In this document: in pieces, positions 10,277 to 24,059 of the stretch
How the letters are laid out: each line of letters opens with the position of its first letter
Numbering within the stretch: the stretch's first letter is position 1
Source: Benincasa hispida
Taxonomy: Eukaryota; Streptophyta; Magnoliopsida; Cucurbitales; Cucurbitaceae
NCBI RefSeq assembly: GCF_009727055.1
Contig: NC_052350.1
Coordinates: 43,543,457-43,607,456, forward strand
Length of the DNA stretch: 64,000 nucleotides
Direction: 5' to 3'
The notes under the pieces: generated by a model
The model's input: the letters and a program-made list of their open reading frames with translations, nothing else
Databases searched by the model: none
Told to the model about the DNA's origin: nothing
Translations under genes and position numbers: made by a program

Positions 10277-12819
10277 TGTAAACCCCTAAACATATTTTAC
10301 TAGTTAATTGTGTTTAAGTTTCTATGATTGTGAGTTAATAGTGTTTACATAGTTGAATGTATGTAAAGTATGTTATGATTGTGTATAAGGTTTTAAAGAG
10401 GAAAATTTCCCAAGTGTTAGGAAGGTGTGCTCTCGGGTCATAAGGGCAGTAATTACTTAGAAAACTTGAGAGCTTAAAGAAATGGACGTTAGGCATGTGG
10501 AAAAGTTGGAATAAGGCATAAAATTTCCTAAGTATGAGTAGAGCTCTCGGGTGAGATAAGAGAACTAACACTTAGATGGAAATCAGAGGACTGGATGCGA
10601 TGAAGGCATGCGTTACTATGTGGTTAAGGGTTCAAGGGCTATGCAATGGCAAAGAGCGTTGAAGCACATGTAGAGGTTAGCGAAGGTGTTGATGTGCAGG
10701 AGGCCTAAGCATGAGCACCCAAGGCAAGCAAGTGTATGCGCGGGCTAGTGATGCGGTGACCGAGGTAATGCATCGCTGTTTGAGTATGCATTGGCTAGAA
10801 GGGAGACTTGCATAGATGCAGGCCCATGCGATGAAGTTAAGCTGGAGAGTCCAACTTAATCAACTAATAAGTGGGCTAGGTGGCAGCCTTAGAAATGTTA
10901 ATTGAGGATTAGCATGCCAGGTGGCATTTAATTAAGTTAGATGATTCATGCAAGCCCACATATAAATAGCAGTTGAAAAGAAACGGATTGTTTTGCCAAA
11001 ATTTTCCTATGCTTAAGAAGAAGTGTTGCTGCAATCTGAAGCTCAAAAGGTGTTGAAGAACCCTCGGACAAGCTTGAGAGAGAGTTGAGTATTTCCAATC
11101 GATCCAAAGGAAGTTGATACTCAAATTCTAAGATAAAAGGTTTAAGATTTCTATGAGCAAATCATTAAGAGAAATCTAGCTAGTTTTATTTGGAATTTAG
11201 AAGATTGAAATTTGAAATAATATTATGGATGAATAAGTAGGTAGTTGCATCCAAGGGATAAGAAAGCACTAGGCAAAGTATGCGACGAAGCACATAGGCA
11301 ATTTGCAAAGATTTGCGCGACCATAGGCAGCGAACATTCATCACATAAGCACAAAGGTGTGTCCTTGTGACTTCCTGAGCATCTATGAGCGAGGGTTTCC
11401 ATCATTTAGCCAAGTTGTAAGGCTGAATGGCTAGGTGTAAATGGTACGATGAGATGGGTAAGATGCGATAACATAGTTATGGTGTGATGAAATTACTAGT
11501 ATGCGATGAAATCAAGTTTACGTGTTAAACTCAAAAGGGAGCTAATTATACTGACCAAGAAACCTTTCCTTATTTCAGGGCAGTCACAAATAGAAGAGGC
11601 TTATAGACCCTTGGAAAAGTAGCTTAAGACAGTGAGTGACAAATTCTGATAAATGTTTCCTAATGACCAGTTTTGCGTATGATTTTTGATGCATAACCAA
11701 TTTAACATGCTGTTTTAAAACCATGATTTCTACGACGTGTGCTTTATTCATATGTTGGTCGCATGACCCATGTTTTCAAATGAATGAGATTCCTTATGAG
11801 AATTTAGCATGCGATTTTAGTAAGCTTATGTTTATGATTTATACTTAATGTTTACAAGGCACTATGTGATGACATGGAATTTATGAAGTATGATTAACTC
11901 ATATAAGTGCTCTGATAATATATTTGTATATGTTTTTAAATGTTTTGTGCCTCATATAAGCCCTACTCTAATGTTGGTACAGAAGGTATCGTTAGGTACC
12001 CATATTTTTGTTATGTTAGAGATCCTTGATACCAAAGGTATGGTAAGGTGGTCAGGACCCAATCCAGTTCTACGTGCACATATGACTCATTCTATCGAGG
12101 TTGTTGAGATTGAGCATGATGGATCTCTCTCAACTAGGTTATTAAGGATTGAGCAAAATGGCTCTTCCACATGTTCAGAAGTAGAGATGTTTCATAGGAA
12201 TGGTAACAAGTTTTAGTTATGGGTTCTAATTATGATATAATTTCATTCTCCCAATTTTATTTCCTAACCCTAAAAGTGATCATGTAAATATTTTATGAAA
12301 AACATGGTTATGTTATTTATGTATGGAAGTCTGTCTTAATTTAAATAGTCAGTCATTGGGCATTTTAAGCTCATTCTTTTAAATGTTTTCTCTCCCTAGG
12401 TAGCGATCGACGTCTCGAAGGCGAGTAGATCTGCCAGTCAGTCACTATCAGAATTCTCTAGTAACTTGGAGTTTAGGTGGTTCACTTGTCATGTTTTAAA
12501 CTCTAATTTTGTCTGTACCTATCTAGGAATTCATGGTAGAATTTCGGAGTCTAAAGCTCTACATATAAATGTTTATTATATGGATGGTTATGATGTAAAT
12601 GGATGTGAATATTCTAAATAGTAGCACCTGTATAGTCAAGTGATAGATGAGATTATGTATGTCTTTGCTATAAAATTTTTAACTGCTATCAGGTTAGCAG
12701 GTGCTAAGGATATAAGTTCATAGGAACAGGTTGGACAGTAGTTGTCATAAGAAGGTTGACAACTGCTGTCTTCACATCCCTTCTCGGGTTAAGAGAATAA
12801 TCTGAGAGGGAGCATGACA
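10277..12819 (+). mobile_element. Solo LTR T1 (Tekay/Del-like gypsy)
   Basis: Starts TGTAAACCCC and ends GAGCATGACA, with a perfect TSD TCTTA at 10272-10276 and 12820-12824. A TATAAATA lies at 10961-10968. Related to T2, T3 and T4: all have a TGTRAAMC-type start, an AGAGGAAAATTTC-like U3 segment, a TATAAATA box and, in T2 and T3, a ...GGGGTGTGACA-type end. That end is common in Tekay chromovirus LTRs, so the lineage is inferred. Upstream of TATA (10590-10850) it has GCGATG/GCATGCG words; about 640 bp before the end it has repeats of GAT(T)GAGCA..ATGG. Confidence 0.85.
10961..10968 (+). promoter_or_regulatory. TATA box of LTR T1
   Basis: TATAAATA followed by GCAG, about 685 bp into the LTR. 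Equivalent boxes occur in T2 (23054-23061, minus), T3 (40379-40386, plus) and T4 (60605-60612, minus). Confidence 0.55.
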
Positions 12820-12896
12820 TCTTATCCTGGTGATACTACAAACACAACTTGCTTTGTAGTTGTTACAATTATTGTAAAGTGCTACATATAATCTTT

Positions 12897-15800
12897 TGGC
12901 TTTTTGGCCCTTAATATCAAATTAATTAAAATTTAATTAGCTAATTAATTAATTAATCAATTAATATTTTGATGATAACAAACCTGATTTCGTTTACTAA
13001 TAATTTTAATATATTGAATAGTTTGTAGCGAAGAGCTTGAAACAAGGATTTCGATGCATCTTGAATTAACCAAATCAGAGTTCGAATGAAAAATATATAA
13101 CAAAAAGAAGTGTAACAGAAAAATACCCAAGATGATGATGTGGCAAATTGATCATCAAATTGGACCAATTAGAGATTGCCACTTGGAGCTATGGGTGAGT
13201 AACACATAGGACTTTAAGTTTTCAATTGGTGGATTTTAGTTTTTATTGAAACAAAAGAGAATTAAAAGAAATTGATTTTGTAATANNNNNAATGGTGGGC
13301 TCTTATTTTTTTTTCTTAGATTTTAAAAGATATATATTATTATAATATTTTTTTATTTGTCTAACGGCTAGTTGATTTTAAATCTCCATCACTTAATTTA
13401 ACTTTTTTAACAATCCAATGACCCAAATTAAAATCCACTTTTTATCCTACTTCTCTCTCATTTTATACTTCATCTTTTCCAAAATTATTTCAACTTTTCA
13501 CATTTTACAATCCTCTAAAAAAATTAGCAAAAATGTCACTATTGTTACTCTCTCTACAAGCTTCCAATTTTCTTTCTTGTTGGAGTTAACAAGTAATTAA
13601 CGGAAGCAAATAGAATCATTAAACACTCTAATTCATCATTTAAGTAATTATGAAAGCAGGTTCAAGAACTAAAGGAGGGTTTCATATATACCTTTATAGA
13701 ACTCCATTAATCCACGAAAATAGCTTCAATTTTGACTTCAAAAACTTGTGGACCACCAATGGATCTTCCCTACTATTCTTTTAGACCTTAGATTGAATTG
13801 TGAGATTCAAAATAAGTTCTAATTTTAGGAAATCTTTGAGGAAAATGACTGGTTTTTAGCTTGAAGAGTGAAGAATTAATTTTTCCAGCAATTCAGCTTT
13901 CAAAACCAGATTGCATGGGATTCCTCAGTAACATGATGCTGATCTTAACCACTTTCTTCATGCAATTCTAATTGCGATGAAGATGACAATACCTACTTCA
14001 AATGTGGAGTGGATTTGTGAGTTGGAAGGTGTTAAAAATGAAATAATTCTACTTAATGGAATTTTAAAAAAAATTGAATTTTCAAAATGAAAAACAAGTT
14101 TCCTTTTAATTTTCAAACTCATTTTCAAAATTAATTTAGAAAAATAAACTTTCATTTTATAATCAATTTTCAAAAGTTGATTTAAATTAAATCAAAATTG
14201 ATTTTTTTTTAATTTTCATAAAATTCAATTTTTCAATTAATCAATTAATCAATTTACTTAATTAATATAATTTAATATCTAATATTAAATTAAAAAATTT
14301 AACCACAAATTCCAAAAAACATGAATCTCCATTAATGTAATTTTAATATTTAAATCATATTTAAATATTATCCATTTATCCAATTTCGTTTAATTCGATA
14401 ATTAAACGTGTAATTATATCGTATATAATTATTGATTCCCCCAATTTGAATTGGAACGTTTCAAATTCTCTCATCACTATATTTTAAGGTTTAATCTTTT
14501 TGTGAGCTAGTAGGGGGACCTAATGGACCTATAGATCATGGGCTCCAACGATCCGAGATTAATTGACAAAACTCTTTAAACCGAACTAATCAACATTCGT
14601 TAACTACCGGGTCACTCTGCGCCCAGTAGTTGCACTCCCCTTACTGTAGATATAATTGTGTCCACTCGATATAACCATTATCAGTAAGTTAACCCTTCAC
14701 AGGTTATTCGTAATAACGGCTAGGTCAAAATCTATTTTACCCCTAAGATTACATCTTGTTCTTTAAGTCCCACCAATCCTCTTATAAACAATTGGTTTTT
14801 GATCCAATCATTAAATGAGTCCCTCTCGGGCTAATGAGAGGGATCGACCCCTTGTTCAAGACTCGGAGTCAACACTTAAGGAACCAACCTCTCTATTATC
14901 CCTAAAAGCGGGTAGAAGTGGGTTCCATCTTACACCCGATGTCCCCAACTATCTACCTAGTCTTACTCCTAAAATAGGAGGCTTATGAAGTCGGCATTAT
15001 TGAGCCAACCCTCACCCATGCAAATCTAAGGATAGTCCTGGATAAATGGGAGTTTATAGTTAGCTCAAAATTAAGGTCAAGTTACCTAGGTCTTAAACAA
15101 TAAACAACGTTATAAAATAAGAGTGACTAATTTCTTAGTCCGATCTTATACAAACTCTTTACTTAGGATGCCCTCACTTGCATGTCTCCACATGAACGAA
15201 TTAGGGTCACTTTGTTTGTAGCACTTTAGAACAATTGTAACATCTACAAAGTAGACCACATCCGATAGTGTTACCAGAACAAGGTACCCAACCTTATTTG
15301 TATATTATAGATCGTTTTGGCTATTACTCGAACTTGATCCACTCTTATGTCTCCACATAAAGTTTAAGTACTCATGTAATAGTCATGGATCTTTAGTTTA
15401 TTAGATTTCAATTATTTCTAAAATGAAATGAGCAAATCATCATTCAATAATAAATTTATTGAATCAATACTTCAGTAACATCTTTATTGATCAACATAAT
15501 AAGTTTATTGTTTAAAAACCATGAGTTTTAGGACATAAAACCCAACATTTCTTTTCATCTTATTCTTGAGAGAAATTTATAATGTCTTGTGAGGATTAAA
15601 GTGTATGAGCTCAAACTTGTATACCACTCTTTTTAGAGAGTTTTATTGTATGATTTAATACTTCAACAACATCTTGACGGTTGGATCCTAACCCGTGGAA
15701 AGGATCGGGTTTGCTCTTGAACCAATAAAAGGAGCAAGGTAGCGGTTCGACTCTCATCCATGGAAAGATTCAAAGGAGATTTTTAATCAAAATCCTAAGA

Positions 15801-16103
15801 GGCACTTGGGAAAGTGGATGTAGGTCGAGTTTGACAGACCAACTATAAAAATTACAGTGTTTTCTCCTCTAACTCTTTACTAATTATTTTGCATTTAATT
15901 TTAATTGCATGATTTTGTTGGTTGAGATTGATTGAGGATATTCTTACATAATTTTTATCGATCTTGTTATTTAGCATAAATTAGATTTTTTTTATTAATT
16001 TAATTCTAAAATATCTAATTAGATTAAATCAAGCATACTTTAATAAAAAGTTTAATTAAACCCTATTCACCTTCCCTCTAGGGTTTCCATACCAGTCCAA
16101 CAA
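12897..16103 (+). repeat. 5' LTR of copia A, interrupted
   Basis: Starts TGGCTTTTTGGCCC and ends AGTCCAACA just before the PBS. Removing the solo LTR at 13578-15547 and one TSD leaves about 1.23 kb. It matches the 3' LTR at 32181-33707 and the copy at 48248-50273. Five N bases at 13286-13290 mark a small assembly gap. Confidence 0.85.
13578..15547 (-). mobile_element. Solo LTR, copia C family, in copia A 5' LTR
   Basis: Plus-strand ends TGTTGGAGTTAAC and AAACCCAACA, with a perfect TSD TTTCT at 13573-13577 and 15548-15552; 1970 bp. The minus-strand orientation follows from the conserved start TGTTGGGTTTTATGTCCTA at the right end. Removing it restores the host LTR, colinear with 33002-33060. 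No coding sequence. Confidence 0.92.
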
Positions 16104-16105
16104 TT

Positions 16106-16117
16106 GGTAGCAGAGCG
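16106..16117 (+). promoter_or_regulatory. PBS of copia A
   Basis: TGGTAGCAGAGC, one mismatch from the initiator-Met PBS TGGTATCAGAGC, two bases after the LTR end. Confidence 0.8.
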
Positions 16118-16170
16118 CGGTTGCTCTTTTCAAATTTAATTTTCTTGACAAACTTTATTGTTAGAGCAAT

Positions 16171-17958
16171 ATGGCAAACTTAGTAGCAAATGGAATTGTT
16201 AAAGACCAATCTACTTCTAGACCTCCTTATTTTGATGGTTCAAATTATGCATATTGAAAAGCTAGAATGAAAATTTATTTGCAATCCATTGGCTATAATC
16301 CATAGTTAATTGTTGTTAAAGGTCCTTATGTACCCATGAAAAAGGTTGATAATGTTGATAAGCCTAAATTATAAGAAGAGTATTATGAAAATGAAATAAA
16401 AAAGTGTTCTTATAATACTAAGGCTATAAATTGTTTGTATTGTGCTTTGAGCAAAAATGAATTTAATAGAACACCTGTGTTCTTTCGCTCAAGAAATTTG
16501 GAATACTCTTGAAATTACTCATGAAGGAACAAATCAAGCTAAAGAGTCTAAAATTAGCATGTTTGTTCATAATTATGAATTATTTAAGATGGATGCTAAT
16601 GAGTCTATAACGGATATATTTACTATTTATTAACATTACCAATGCTTTGAAGGGACTTAGTAAAATCTATATAATATTTGAAAATGTTAGGAAAATTATT
16701 AGGTCTCTACCTAAGACTTGGGAAGCAAAGGTGACGGCAATCCAAGAAGTAAAAGATCCCACCAAACTTCCATTGGAAGAACTCATTGGTTCACTCATGA
16801 CTCATGAGACCACTATGAATGAGCACTTGTAGGATGAGACCAAAAAGTAGAAGAATATTGCATTAAAGACCATCTTCTTGGAAGGTCACTCCGAGGATGA
16901 GGATGGCCTTGATGAAAATGATGCCGCTTATCTCCCACATAAGTAGAAAAAAGTTCATCAAGAGGAAAAGCAATTCAAGAAACGCCTATCAGCCTAAAGA
17001 GAGCCAAAATGTGAGAAGAGCAAAAATGATGAGGTGATTTGTTATGAATGTAAAAAACCGGATCATATAAGAACGACTGTCCATTCCTAAAATCGGCTAA
17101 GAAATCCAAGAAGAAGGTAATGGAGGCTACTTGGGATGATAGTAATGAAAGTGAAAACAGAAGTGATGGTGAAGAAGTGAAACACCTTGGTCTTATGGCT
17201 CATGATGAAAAAGATGATGAACTTGAAGATGAGGTAACTCTAGGACCCCCTTCTTATGATGAATTGTTTGAAGCTTTTGAAAGTATGCAAAATGAGTCAG
17301 AAAACTTAGTTCAAAATATGTTGTGCTTAAGAAGAAATACAACACTTTGACTAGTGAAAATAAGTCTTTACTTGATGAAACTGCTTGCTTATGAGCATGT
17401 TATGCACATTGATGGAATAAATGCCTCTTATGATAAGAATGCTGTGATTGTGATGAGAAAAATTAATTGCTTGATAAAGTTAGATTTCTTGAGCGTGATG
17501 GTTGTGAAAAGGATAATTTGATTAAATCACTCCAAAAAAAAAAAAAAAGAACTAAATGTTATGCAAGAACTTGATGAACTAAAGAGTCTATTAAAAAGTT
17601 GACAATAGGTGCTTAAAGATTTGACAAAATAATTGAAGTAGGCAAGCCTTTTGGTGATAATAGAGGTTTAGGCTATATTGATGAATATTCTACTCCTTCA
17701 AGTTCTAAAACTATATTTGATAAAGAATCTTCTATTGTGCCTCATATGCCTAATGTTGTGTCTAATAATGCTAAATTTAGTTTTGTGCCTATATGTCATA
17801 ATTGTGGTTTTGAAGGTCATATTAGACCTAAGTGCTTTAAATTGAAGTATGCTCACATTACTTCTGGTTGGAATGTATCAACAACAATAGAAACAACAAG
17901 AATCAATAAGCACTCGAATTCATTAATTTTTGCAGTAACTAAAGCATGCTTATACTAA
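16171..17958 (+). pseudogene. Copia A gag, 5' part
   Basis: Gag frame starting MANLVANGIVKDQS, followed by PPYFDGSNYAY-stop-KARMKIYL, where a family Trp codon has become TGA. More stops replace Trp and Gln codons (YNP-stop, PHK-stop). Central UBN2-type capsid text includes SLPKTWEAKVTAIQEVKDP. A first CCHC knuckle near 17040 (CYECKKPDHI) is broken by a 1-base deletion. An acidic stretch (17120-17350) follows. A second knuckle, CHNCGFEGHIRPKC, near 17800 is intact. The gene is then interrupted at 17866 by a solo LTR and resumes at 28142. Confidence 0.88.
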
Positions 17959-19681
17959 AACAAGAGGGTTTCAAGCCATACCTTTGTAGAATTTCTTCAA
18001 AATCTTGATTCGCATCTGTAAACTTATCAAAATCTAGTTGTAGACCACCTCAAGATCTTCCTCACTATTCTCTTGGAGTTTTAGATTGAGTTGTGAGACT
18101 CAAAATAAACTTGAATGAATGGAACTTGGAGAAGAACTCATAGCAGCAACCCACTTGAAAAACATTTCTTCAACCCGAATTTTTTAGCAAAAATTCTATA
18201 GTTGCATGCCTCAATTCCACTTCAATTTTCTCAATATATTGCAGACTATCATGCAAAGAAGATAGCTGCATGAGATGCAGCTCATGCTTGGAGTTATTGA
18301 AGCCAAAAGAAGTGGGTTTTATGTGATCAAGTTGAAGATGTTAATGGAAAAATCCACAATTCCATTTTGTGCTTTTTCAATTTAAAATTTCAGATTTGAT
18401 TTTAAAAATCAATTTGATTTCAAAAATAAAAAAATAAAAAATATTATTACAAAATTAATTTCATAAATTAATTGTCTTAATAAAATTAATAAATAATTAT
18501 TTAAATAATTTAAATAATTCTAATTAATTTAATATCAAATATTAAATTAATTTTACCAAATCCATCTTCATATATTTAAATGATATTTAAATATTAATTT
18601 TCAATTCTATTTAATTCTTAAAATTAAACATGTAATTATATCTCATATAATTACTAATTCCTTTAATTCTAATTTAAACGTTCCAAATTAACTTATCACG
18701 CTACTCTAAAGCTAATTGATTTACGAGCTAGTAGGAGACCTCAGGGACCTACAGATCCTGGGCTTCAACATCCGAGATTAATTGGCTAAACTCATTACAT
18801 CGAATTAACCCCCATTCATTAACTAATAGGTCACTCCACTAAAGCCCATAGTTGAACTCCCTTCACTGTAGATATATTATGTTCGCTCGATATAATCATG
18901 ATTAGTAAGTTAACCCCTTACAGATTGTTCGTAATAACGACTGGGTCAAATGTCTGTTTTACCCTCGAGATTGCCTCTTGTTTCTTAAGACCCACTGATC
19001 CTCTATTGAATAATTGATTTGTGATCCAATAAACAAACTGAGTCTCTCTTGGGCCAATGAGAGGGTGAGGCCCTTTGTTTAAGACCCGAAGTCGGCACTT
19101 AAGAGAACAACCTATCTACTATCCCTAAAAACGGGTAGGAGTAAATTCCTTCTTGCACCCTATGTCCCCAGCTATCTACCTAGTCTTACCTCTGAAATGG
19201 AGATTTATTAGGCTGACGCTGTTAAGCCAACCCTCACCTATGCAAATCTAAGGGTAATTCAGAATAAACAGGAGTTCCTAGTTAGCTCAGGATTAAGGTC
19301 AAGTTACCAAGGTCGTCGCTTTAAAATAGTCAGTCTTAAACAGTAAATAACGTTATAAAGTAAGAGTAACTAATTTCTTAGCCCGATCTTGTACAAAACC
19401 CATTTGCATAGGACGCCCCCACTCCTCATGTCATAACATGTACGAATTAGGATCACTTCGTTTGTAGTACTTTACAACTCTTTGTAACAACTACAGAGTA
19501 GACTGCATCCAATAGTGTTACCAGAATAAGGCACCCAATCTTGTTAATATACTATATATTATTTTGACTATTTACTCAAACCTGATCCACTTTTATGTCT
19601 CCACATAAAGTTTAAGTACTCATGTAATAGTCATGGGACTTTTAGGTTTATTGGATTTCTAATAAGCAAAACATATATTCA

Positions 19682-20223
19682 TGTTGGAAACAGCAGGGCC
19701 CTCAGAACGACAAACTGTAAAACCTGTAAAACAGAAACTCGTTATAGGCTGAATCATGGAGCACGCTCTCTTTAAAACGTTTCGCGGCTCTGCTCAAGTG
19801 TGTAAGTAGGTCTGAAAATTTCCACGTCGTTTCCAGGATAAAACAACTAAATGAAAACCGATAAAAAATGTACCGTTACCGATTGGAACGTACACCCTTT
19901 CTAAACTCACTACCCAGAAAGCTAAAGATAGAGGAAGAGAGGAAAATGAAGTGGGAATTTAGAAAATGAACTCTATGTTCCATGAACTGTTGAAGGCCTC
20001 TTCTTTTATAGGCCCTCAGCATCAAAACGGATCGTTTTAAAATTAATCAACGGACCGTTTTAAGAATTAATCACCGGACCATTTTAAAAATTAATCAACG
20101 GACCGCTTTAAATATAACCAACCGACCGTTTTAAAATTAATTAATGGACCGTTTTAAATATAATCAATGGACTATTTTAAATATAATCAATGGACCGTTT
20201 TAAATATAAATTTGCACCCAACA
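19682..20223 (-). repeat. 3' LTR of copia D (542 bp)
   Basis: TGTTGGAAAC...CACCCAACA. Minus-strand TATAAAAG at 20003-20010. Between about 20030 and 20210 (U3) there are seven to eight copies of a roughly 23-bp unit built on ATCAATGGACCGTTTTAAA. Confidence 0.93.
20003..20010 (-). promoter_or_regulatory. TATA box of copia D 3' LTR
   Basis: TATAAAAG on the minus strand, just downstream of the U3 repeat array. The 5' LTR has the equivalent at 27855-27862. Confidence 0.6.
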
Positions 20224-20236
20224 ATCCCCCACTTGG
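20224..20236 (-). promoter_or_regulatory. Polypurine tract of copia D
   Basis: On the minus strand CCAAGTGGGGGAT abuts the 3' LTR: the expected plus-strand primer for retroelement DNA synthesis. Confidence 0.8.
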
Positions 20237-20787
20237 AAATTTAAACAAAATAAAAAGAGAGAAATGATTTTCATCAAGCAGTTTCAGTCTATACAACACT
20301 GTGCATAAGCAAATGTATCTTATGACTTGAACCTTTAGATAGTGTAGATGATTCAAAATATACTAAAGTAACCCTTTGTTTTGAACTCTATCTTTAACAA
20401 CATATCACACAGAGTGTTATTAGGGTGTAGTACGAAAGCCCGTGCTTTTAAGGCCTAGCACGTGAATCTCGGTTTAGTGAATGCTCTAGAGAGTTTGTCT
20501 AAAAACTCCATAGGAAGCGGCCTTTACTTCCACATTCACACAGGTGAGTCTATCAAGGGTACTTCTGTAGTTGGGTACCCCACTTATCATTAAGTATAAA
20601 TCTCATTAAGAACTGAATTCAACCTTTCTTACGCTTCAAGATATCATGCTCAAATTTTAAGTCATAGGAATGGAACTCTGTGTTTGGTTTAACATGGTTC
20701 ACTATATATCACTTGTGATCAGTTATTACCCGTTGAACCTGTTTCTTGGGATCTCCAGTCTACAGATTGGGTTTTCCTCATTGTGAT

Positions 20788-21445
20788 TCATTTTTCGATA
20801 CGCACGAGTCCCATCCTTTTTGAGGTTATGAAAACCTTTTCTCTGGCCAGTCGTTTTGTCAATGAATTTGCTAAATTTTCATCAGTCCGTATGTGATCCA
20901 CTCTAACTGCACCAGTAGTGAGAAACTCTCTAATGGTACTGTGCTTACGACGTATTTGACATCTCTTTCCATTGTAGTAACGGTTCTGAACTTTTACGAT
21001 TGCTGCAGTACTATGGCAATGGATCAATATGGTTGGTAACGGATTTTCCCATAAGGGAGTCTCTGATAACAGACTTCTAAGCCAGCCTATATCTTCACTA
21101 GCTGTCGCTAGTGCTATCATTTCTGACTCCATCGTAGATTGGGCTAAAATAGTCTGTTTCTTGAACTTCCAAGAGACAACTCCACCAGCTATATTAAAGA
21201 CATAGCCACTTGTAGCCTTTGAATCATCCGAAAGAGAGTTCAAATCAGCATCGTTGAACCCTTTTAGGACAGCGGGAAACTTTTGATAATGTAATCCTAG
21301 GTTTTGGGTTTCTTTAAGTATCTCACGACCCTTTCTATAGTATTCCAATGCTTTTTACTAAGCCTGCTTGTAAACTTGCAAAGTAGTCCTACAACATAAG
21401 CTATGTCAGGCCTAGTGTAGTCGGCAGCGTATCTAAGACTGCCTA
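20788..21445 (-). pseudogene. Copia D RNase H and end of RT
   Basis: RNase H degrades the RNA of the RNA/DNA hybrid during reverse transcription. Right to left: the RT end YTRPDIAYVVGLLCKFTS, then GFNDADLN, SGYVFNIAGGVVSW, KKQTILAQSTMESEMIALA, ending with DENLANSLTKRLAREK. The acidic residues expected in DAD and STMESE are present. The frame is open for about 186 codons from an internal Met at 21348, with a frame change just before. At 21446 solo LTR T2 interrupts; the RT continues at 24039. Confidence 0.9.
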
Positions 21446-24038
21446 TGTCACACCCCGCCCCTAGACCACCTTCTCAGCCTGAAAAAGGGATGCGACTGCA
21501 GTAGTTATCAACCCTTGAGCTGACATTTACTACCTAATGATTCTTGCGGAATAACTCTAATACCATACTATAACTTATACACAGCGGAATGATTAAGTCA
21601 AGGAGATAAACTATAACAGATTAAGTAGGCCCATCTTTTATTACGACAGTGATATAACGTTTATACAACTTAAGGACTTAACAACAAAGTTTACAACGAT
21701 AACCGTAAAAACTCTCCAGAAGTATAATTGGGGCACGTGGCAGACCTTGACTTTAGCGCATCCTGGAACTCCTCATCTTCCGCTACCTGGGGGGCGGAGG
21801 GGGGGGGGGGGAGGGGATTAAAAAACATTTTGAAGAGTGTGAGCAACTAATCCCAGTGAGTGGTTCTTTTAAGATGAAATTCACTTTGAAAATCATCATT
21901 TTTGGGAAATAATCACATAATAATAATCACAGTGTACCCATGCATGATCATGGATTTATTCATGCAATGATTACCTTTATTCCAAAATTGCTACACGTGG
22001 CATGCATATCATATCATCAATTAATACAATCACCTATGGAAACCTTCCTATGACCCCAATTTCCGCCAATGTGCACATCGACCATTTTATTTATCCCGCT
22101 AGTCATGCTTAGGTACTTGACCATATTTCCCACCGGTCGTCACCGACTATTATTTCCCGCCGACCGAAGCCGACCATTATTTTCCGCCGACCGAAGCTGA
22201 CCAACTTTTCCTTCCAAGCACCTTTTGTTAAGCATGCTAACCATATCCCGGGCATAATCTCAGTTTTCACAGTCACACACAAACAATATCATGGCAATCA
22301 TCCTATTACCAAAGCATGTAATTTGCATATACAGATGCATATATATTCCAATATCAGAGTATAAAGCTAAATGAATACTCATAATATGCATTTATTATCA
22401 ACACTGTATAAACACACAATATTCTTTATTTATCAAAGCAACATAACACTCACAATATATCGAAACTATAACACTATAAACTCACACTATGTGTTAATGA
22501 TCAAAGCTAAAACACTCACGACATATGTTAACTATCAAAACTATAATACTCACCTTAATTGCTTAGGAGCCTTTCTAATAGTTCCCTTTTCTACCTCGGG
22601 CTCCCTTTTTACCCCTAAAATCTAGATCTAATTTACAGCTTAGATTAATCATAGTTCTAAATCTTATTTTAAGATACTTCATTCTACAAAATATTCTAAA
22701 ATGTCTCAAGAAGCTTAACATAAATTATTAGCTCATAACTCTTCATGGTTTAGCCGGAATCATCCAAACATCAAGACTGGCTCAGCTTACCTGATATCTC
22801 GACCCCTTTGTTTTTTTCTCATTCTTCCGCCCACTTCCTTAGAGCTTCTTTTCTGGCAGCCTCACCATGAATACCAGACTCTCTTATCTTTCAGATGGCT
22901 TTAGAATTACATCAAACGCTTGAGTAGATTGGGAGATCTCCTCGTCTCAAGTTGATGCATTCTCCTCCACCCTCACTGTCCAATGCACTCTACTCTCCCC
23001 CTCTCTTTACGAATTTTATGATTTGTGATTTGAAAATGAAATCCCAAAGGCTCTATTTATAGGCGTCCAAACCTCCTATGGTGTTGACACTACCTACTTG
23101 GCTGCATGGCTAAATGTTTAATCCTCCATTTATCAACGTAAGCTAACTTCACCTTGGTTCAATGTGTTCTTCCCAAACGCATCCAACACAATTTCTTAGG
23201 GTTTAAGAATTTCTCTTAATCGGACACTTAAATTTTAATTGACGTTTGCCCTGAAATCTTCAAGTTTGTTTGTATTCAATTTAGGGTTTTCAATGCATAA
23301 TCTATAAGATCGTGGCCAAATTCAACACATAAATGCCCGGTCGTTCGATGCACAGATGGTTTCCTTCGATCGCGTGGGCATGACGTTCGAACGAGGCATT
23401 TAGGCTGCTCTCGCTTTCTTAGCTCTCGCTCTCTCCCTCTTTCTCGGTGGTCTCGCTCTCTTCACTCTCGCTCTCTCCCAATTTCTTGCTCACAGTCTCG
23501 CTCTCTCTAACTTTCTCGCTCAAACTCTCGCTTTCTCCACTCTCACTCTCTCCAACTTCCTCGCTCAAACTCCCGCTCTTCTCCAATCTTGCTTTCTCTC
23601 CCATTCTCTCGCTCAAATCAATCTCGCTCTCTCCCATTCTCATTCTTTCCAATCTTGTTAGCTACTGTGAATATGGTTTATCTCCGTGCAACTTCCACAC
23701 GAATTTCCCCAAATAATTTTCTATATTTTCCTCAGTTCTTCAATCCTTTCTTCACTATTCAGGATTTAAGTCTTCAAGGTTTTCTCTTCTTTTTATCCTT
23801 TTAGAGTCCTCTCTACTCGTACTCCAGGATCAAATATAGTTATCGTAACCATAATACCTAACCATTATAGTTTAAATTCACTCTTACTAATTGTTGATCC
23901 ACGGAAGGTGACAATTATTACAGTTATTATGACAATTGTAAAATTATTAGATTATTTACATAACATAGGATTTAACTTTCTCCTAATTAACCCTTTAATC
24001 ACTTACTTAAGTAGAAAAATGGAGATCTGGGTTTTATA
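21446..24038 (-). mobile_element. Solo LTR T2 (Tekay/Del-like gypsy) in copia D RT
   Basis: Plus-strand start TGTCACACCCCGCCCC, i.e. minus-strand end GGGGTGTGACA; minus-strand start TATAAAACCCAGATC, with TG mutated to TA. Perfect TSD GCCTA at 21441-21445 and 24039-24043; 2593 bp. TATAAATA on the minus strand at 23054-23061. It contains a C-run of at least 12 G on the plus strand near 21800, a cassette of CCCGCCGACCGAAGCCGACC repeats at 22080-22200, and CTCGCTCTCTCC repeats at 23405-23650. A clear relative of T4 (59340-61683). Confidence 0.9.
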
Positions 24039-24059
24039 GCCTATGATGCTCGCATACTT

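Noticed and set aside
11890..12216. 108-codon plus frame
   Set aside because: It lies wholly within solo LTR T1 and matches nothing known to me; chance frame over the LTR repeat cassette.
16106..16117. tRNA-like sequence (and those at 2056, 43157, 58087)
   Set aside because: These 12-bp matches are primer-binding sites, not tRNA genes; no cloverleaf surrounds them.
23419..23716. Open frames on both strands rich in Ser/Glu or Leu/Ser
   Set aside because: Produced by CTCGCTCTCTCC repeats in LTR T2 U3; the same artefact occurs at 60950-61420 in T4.
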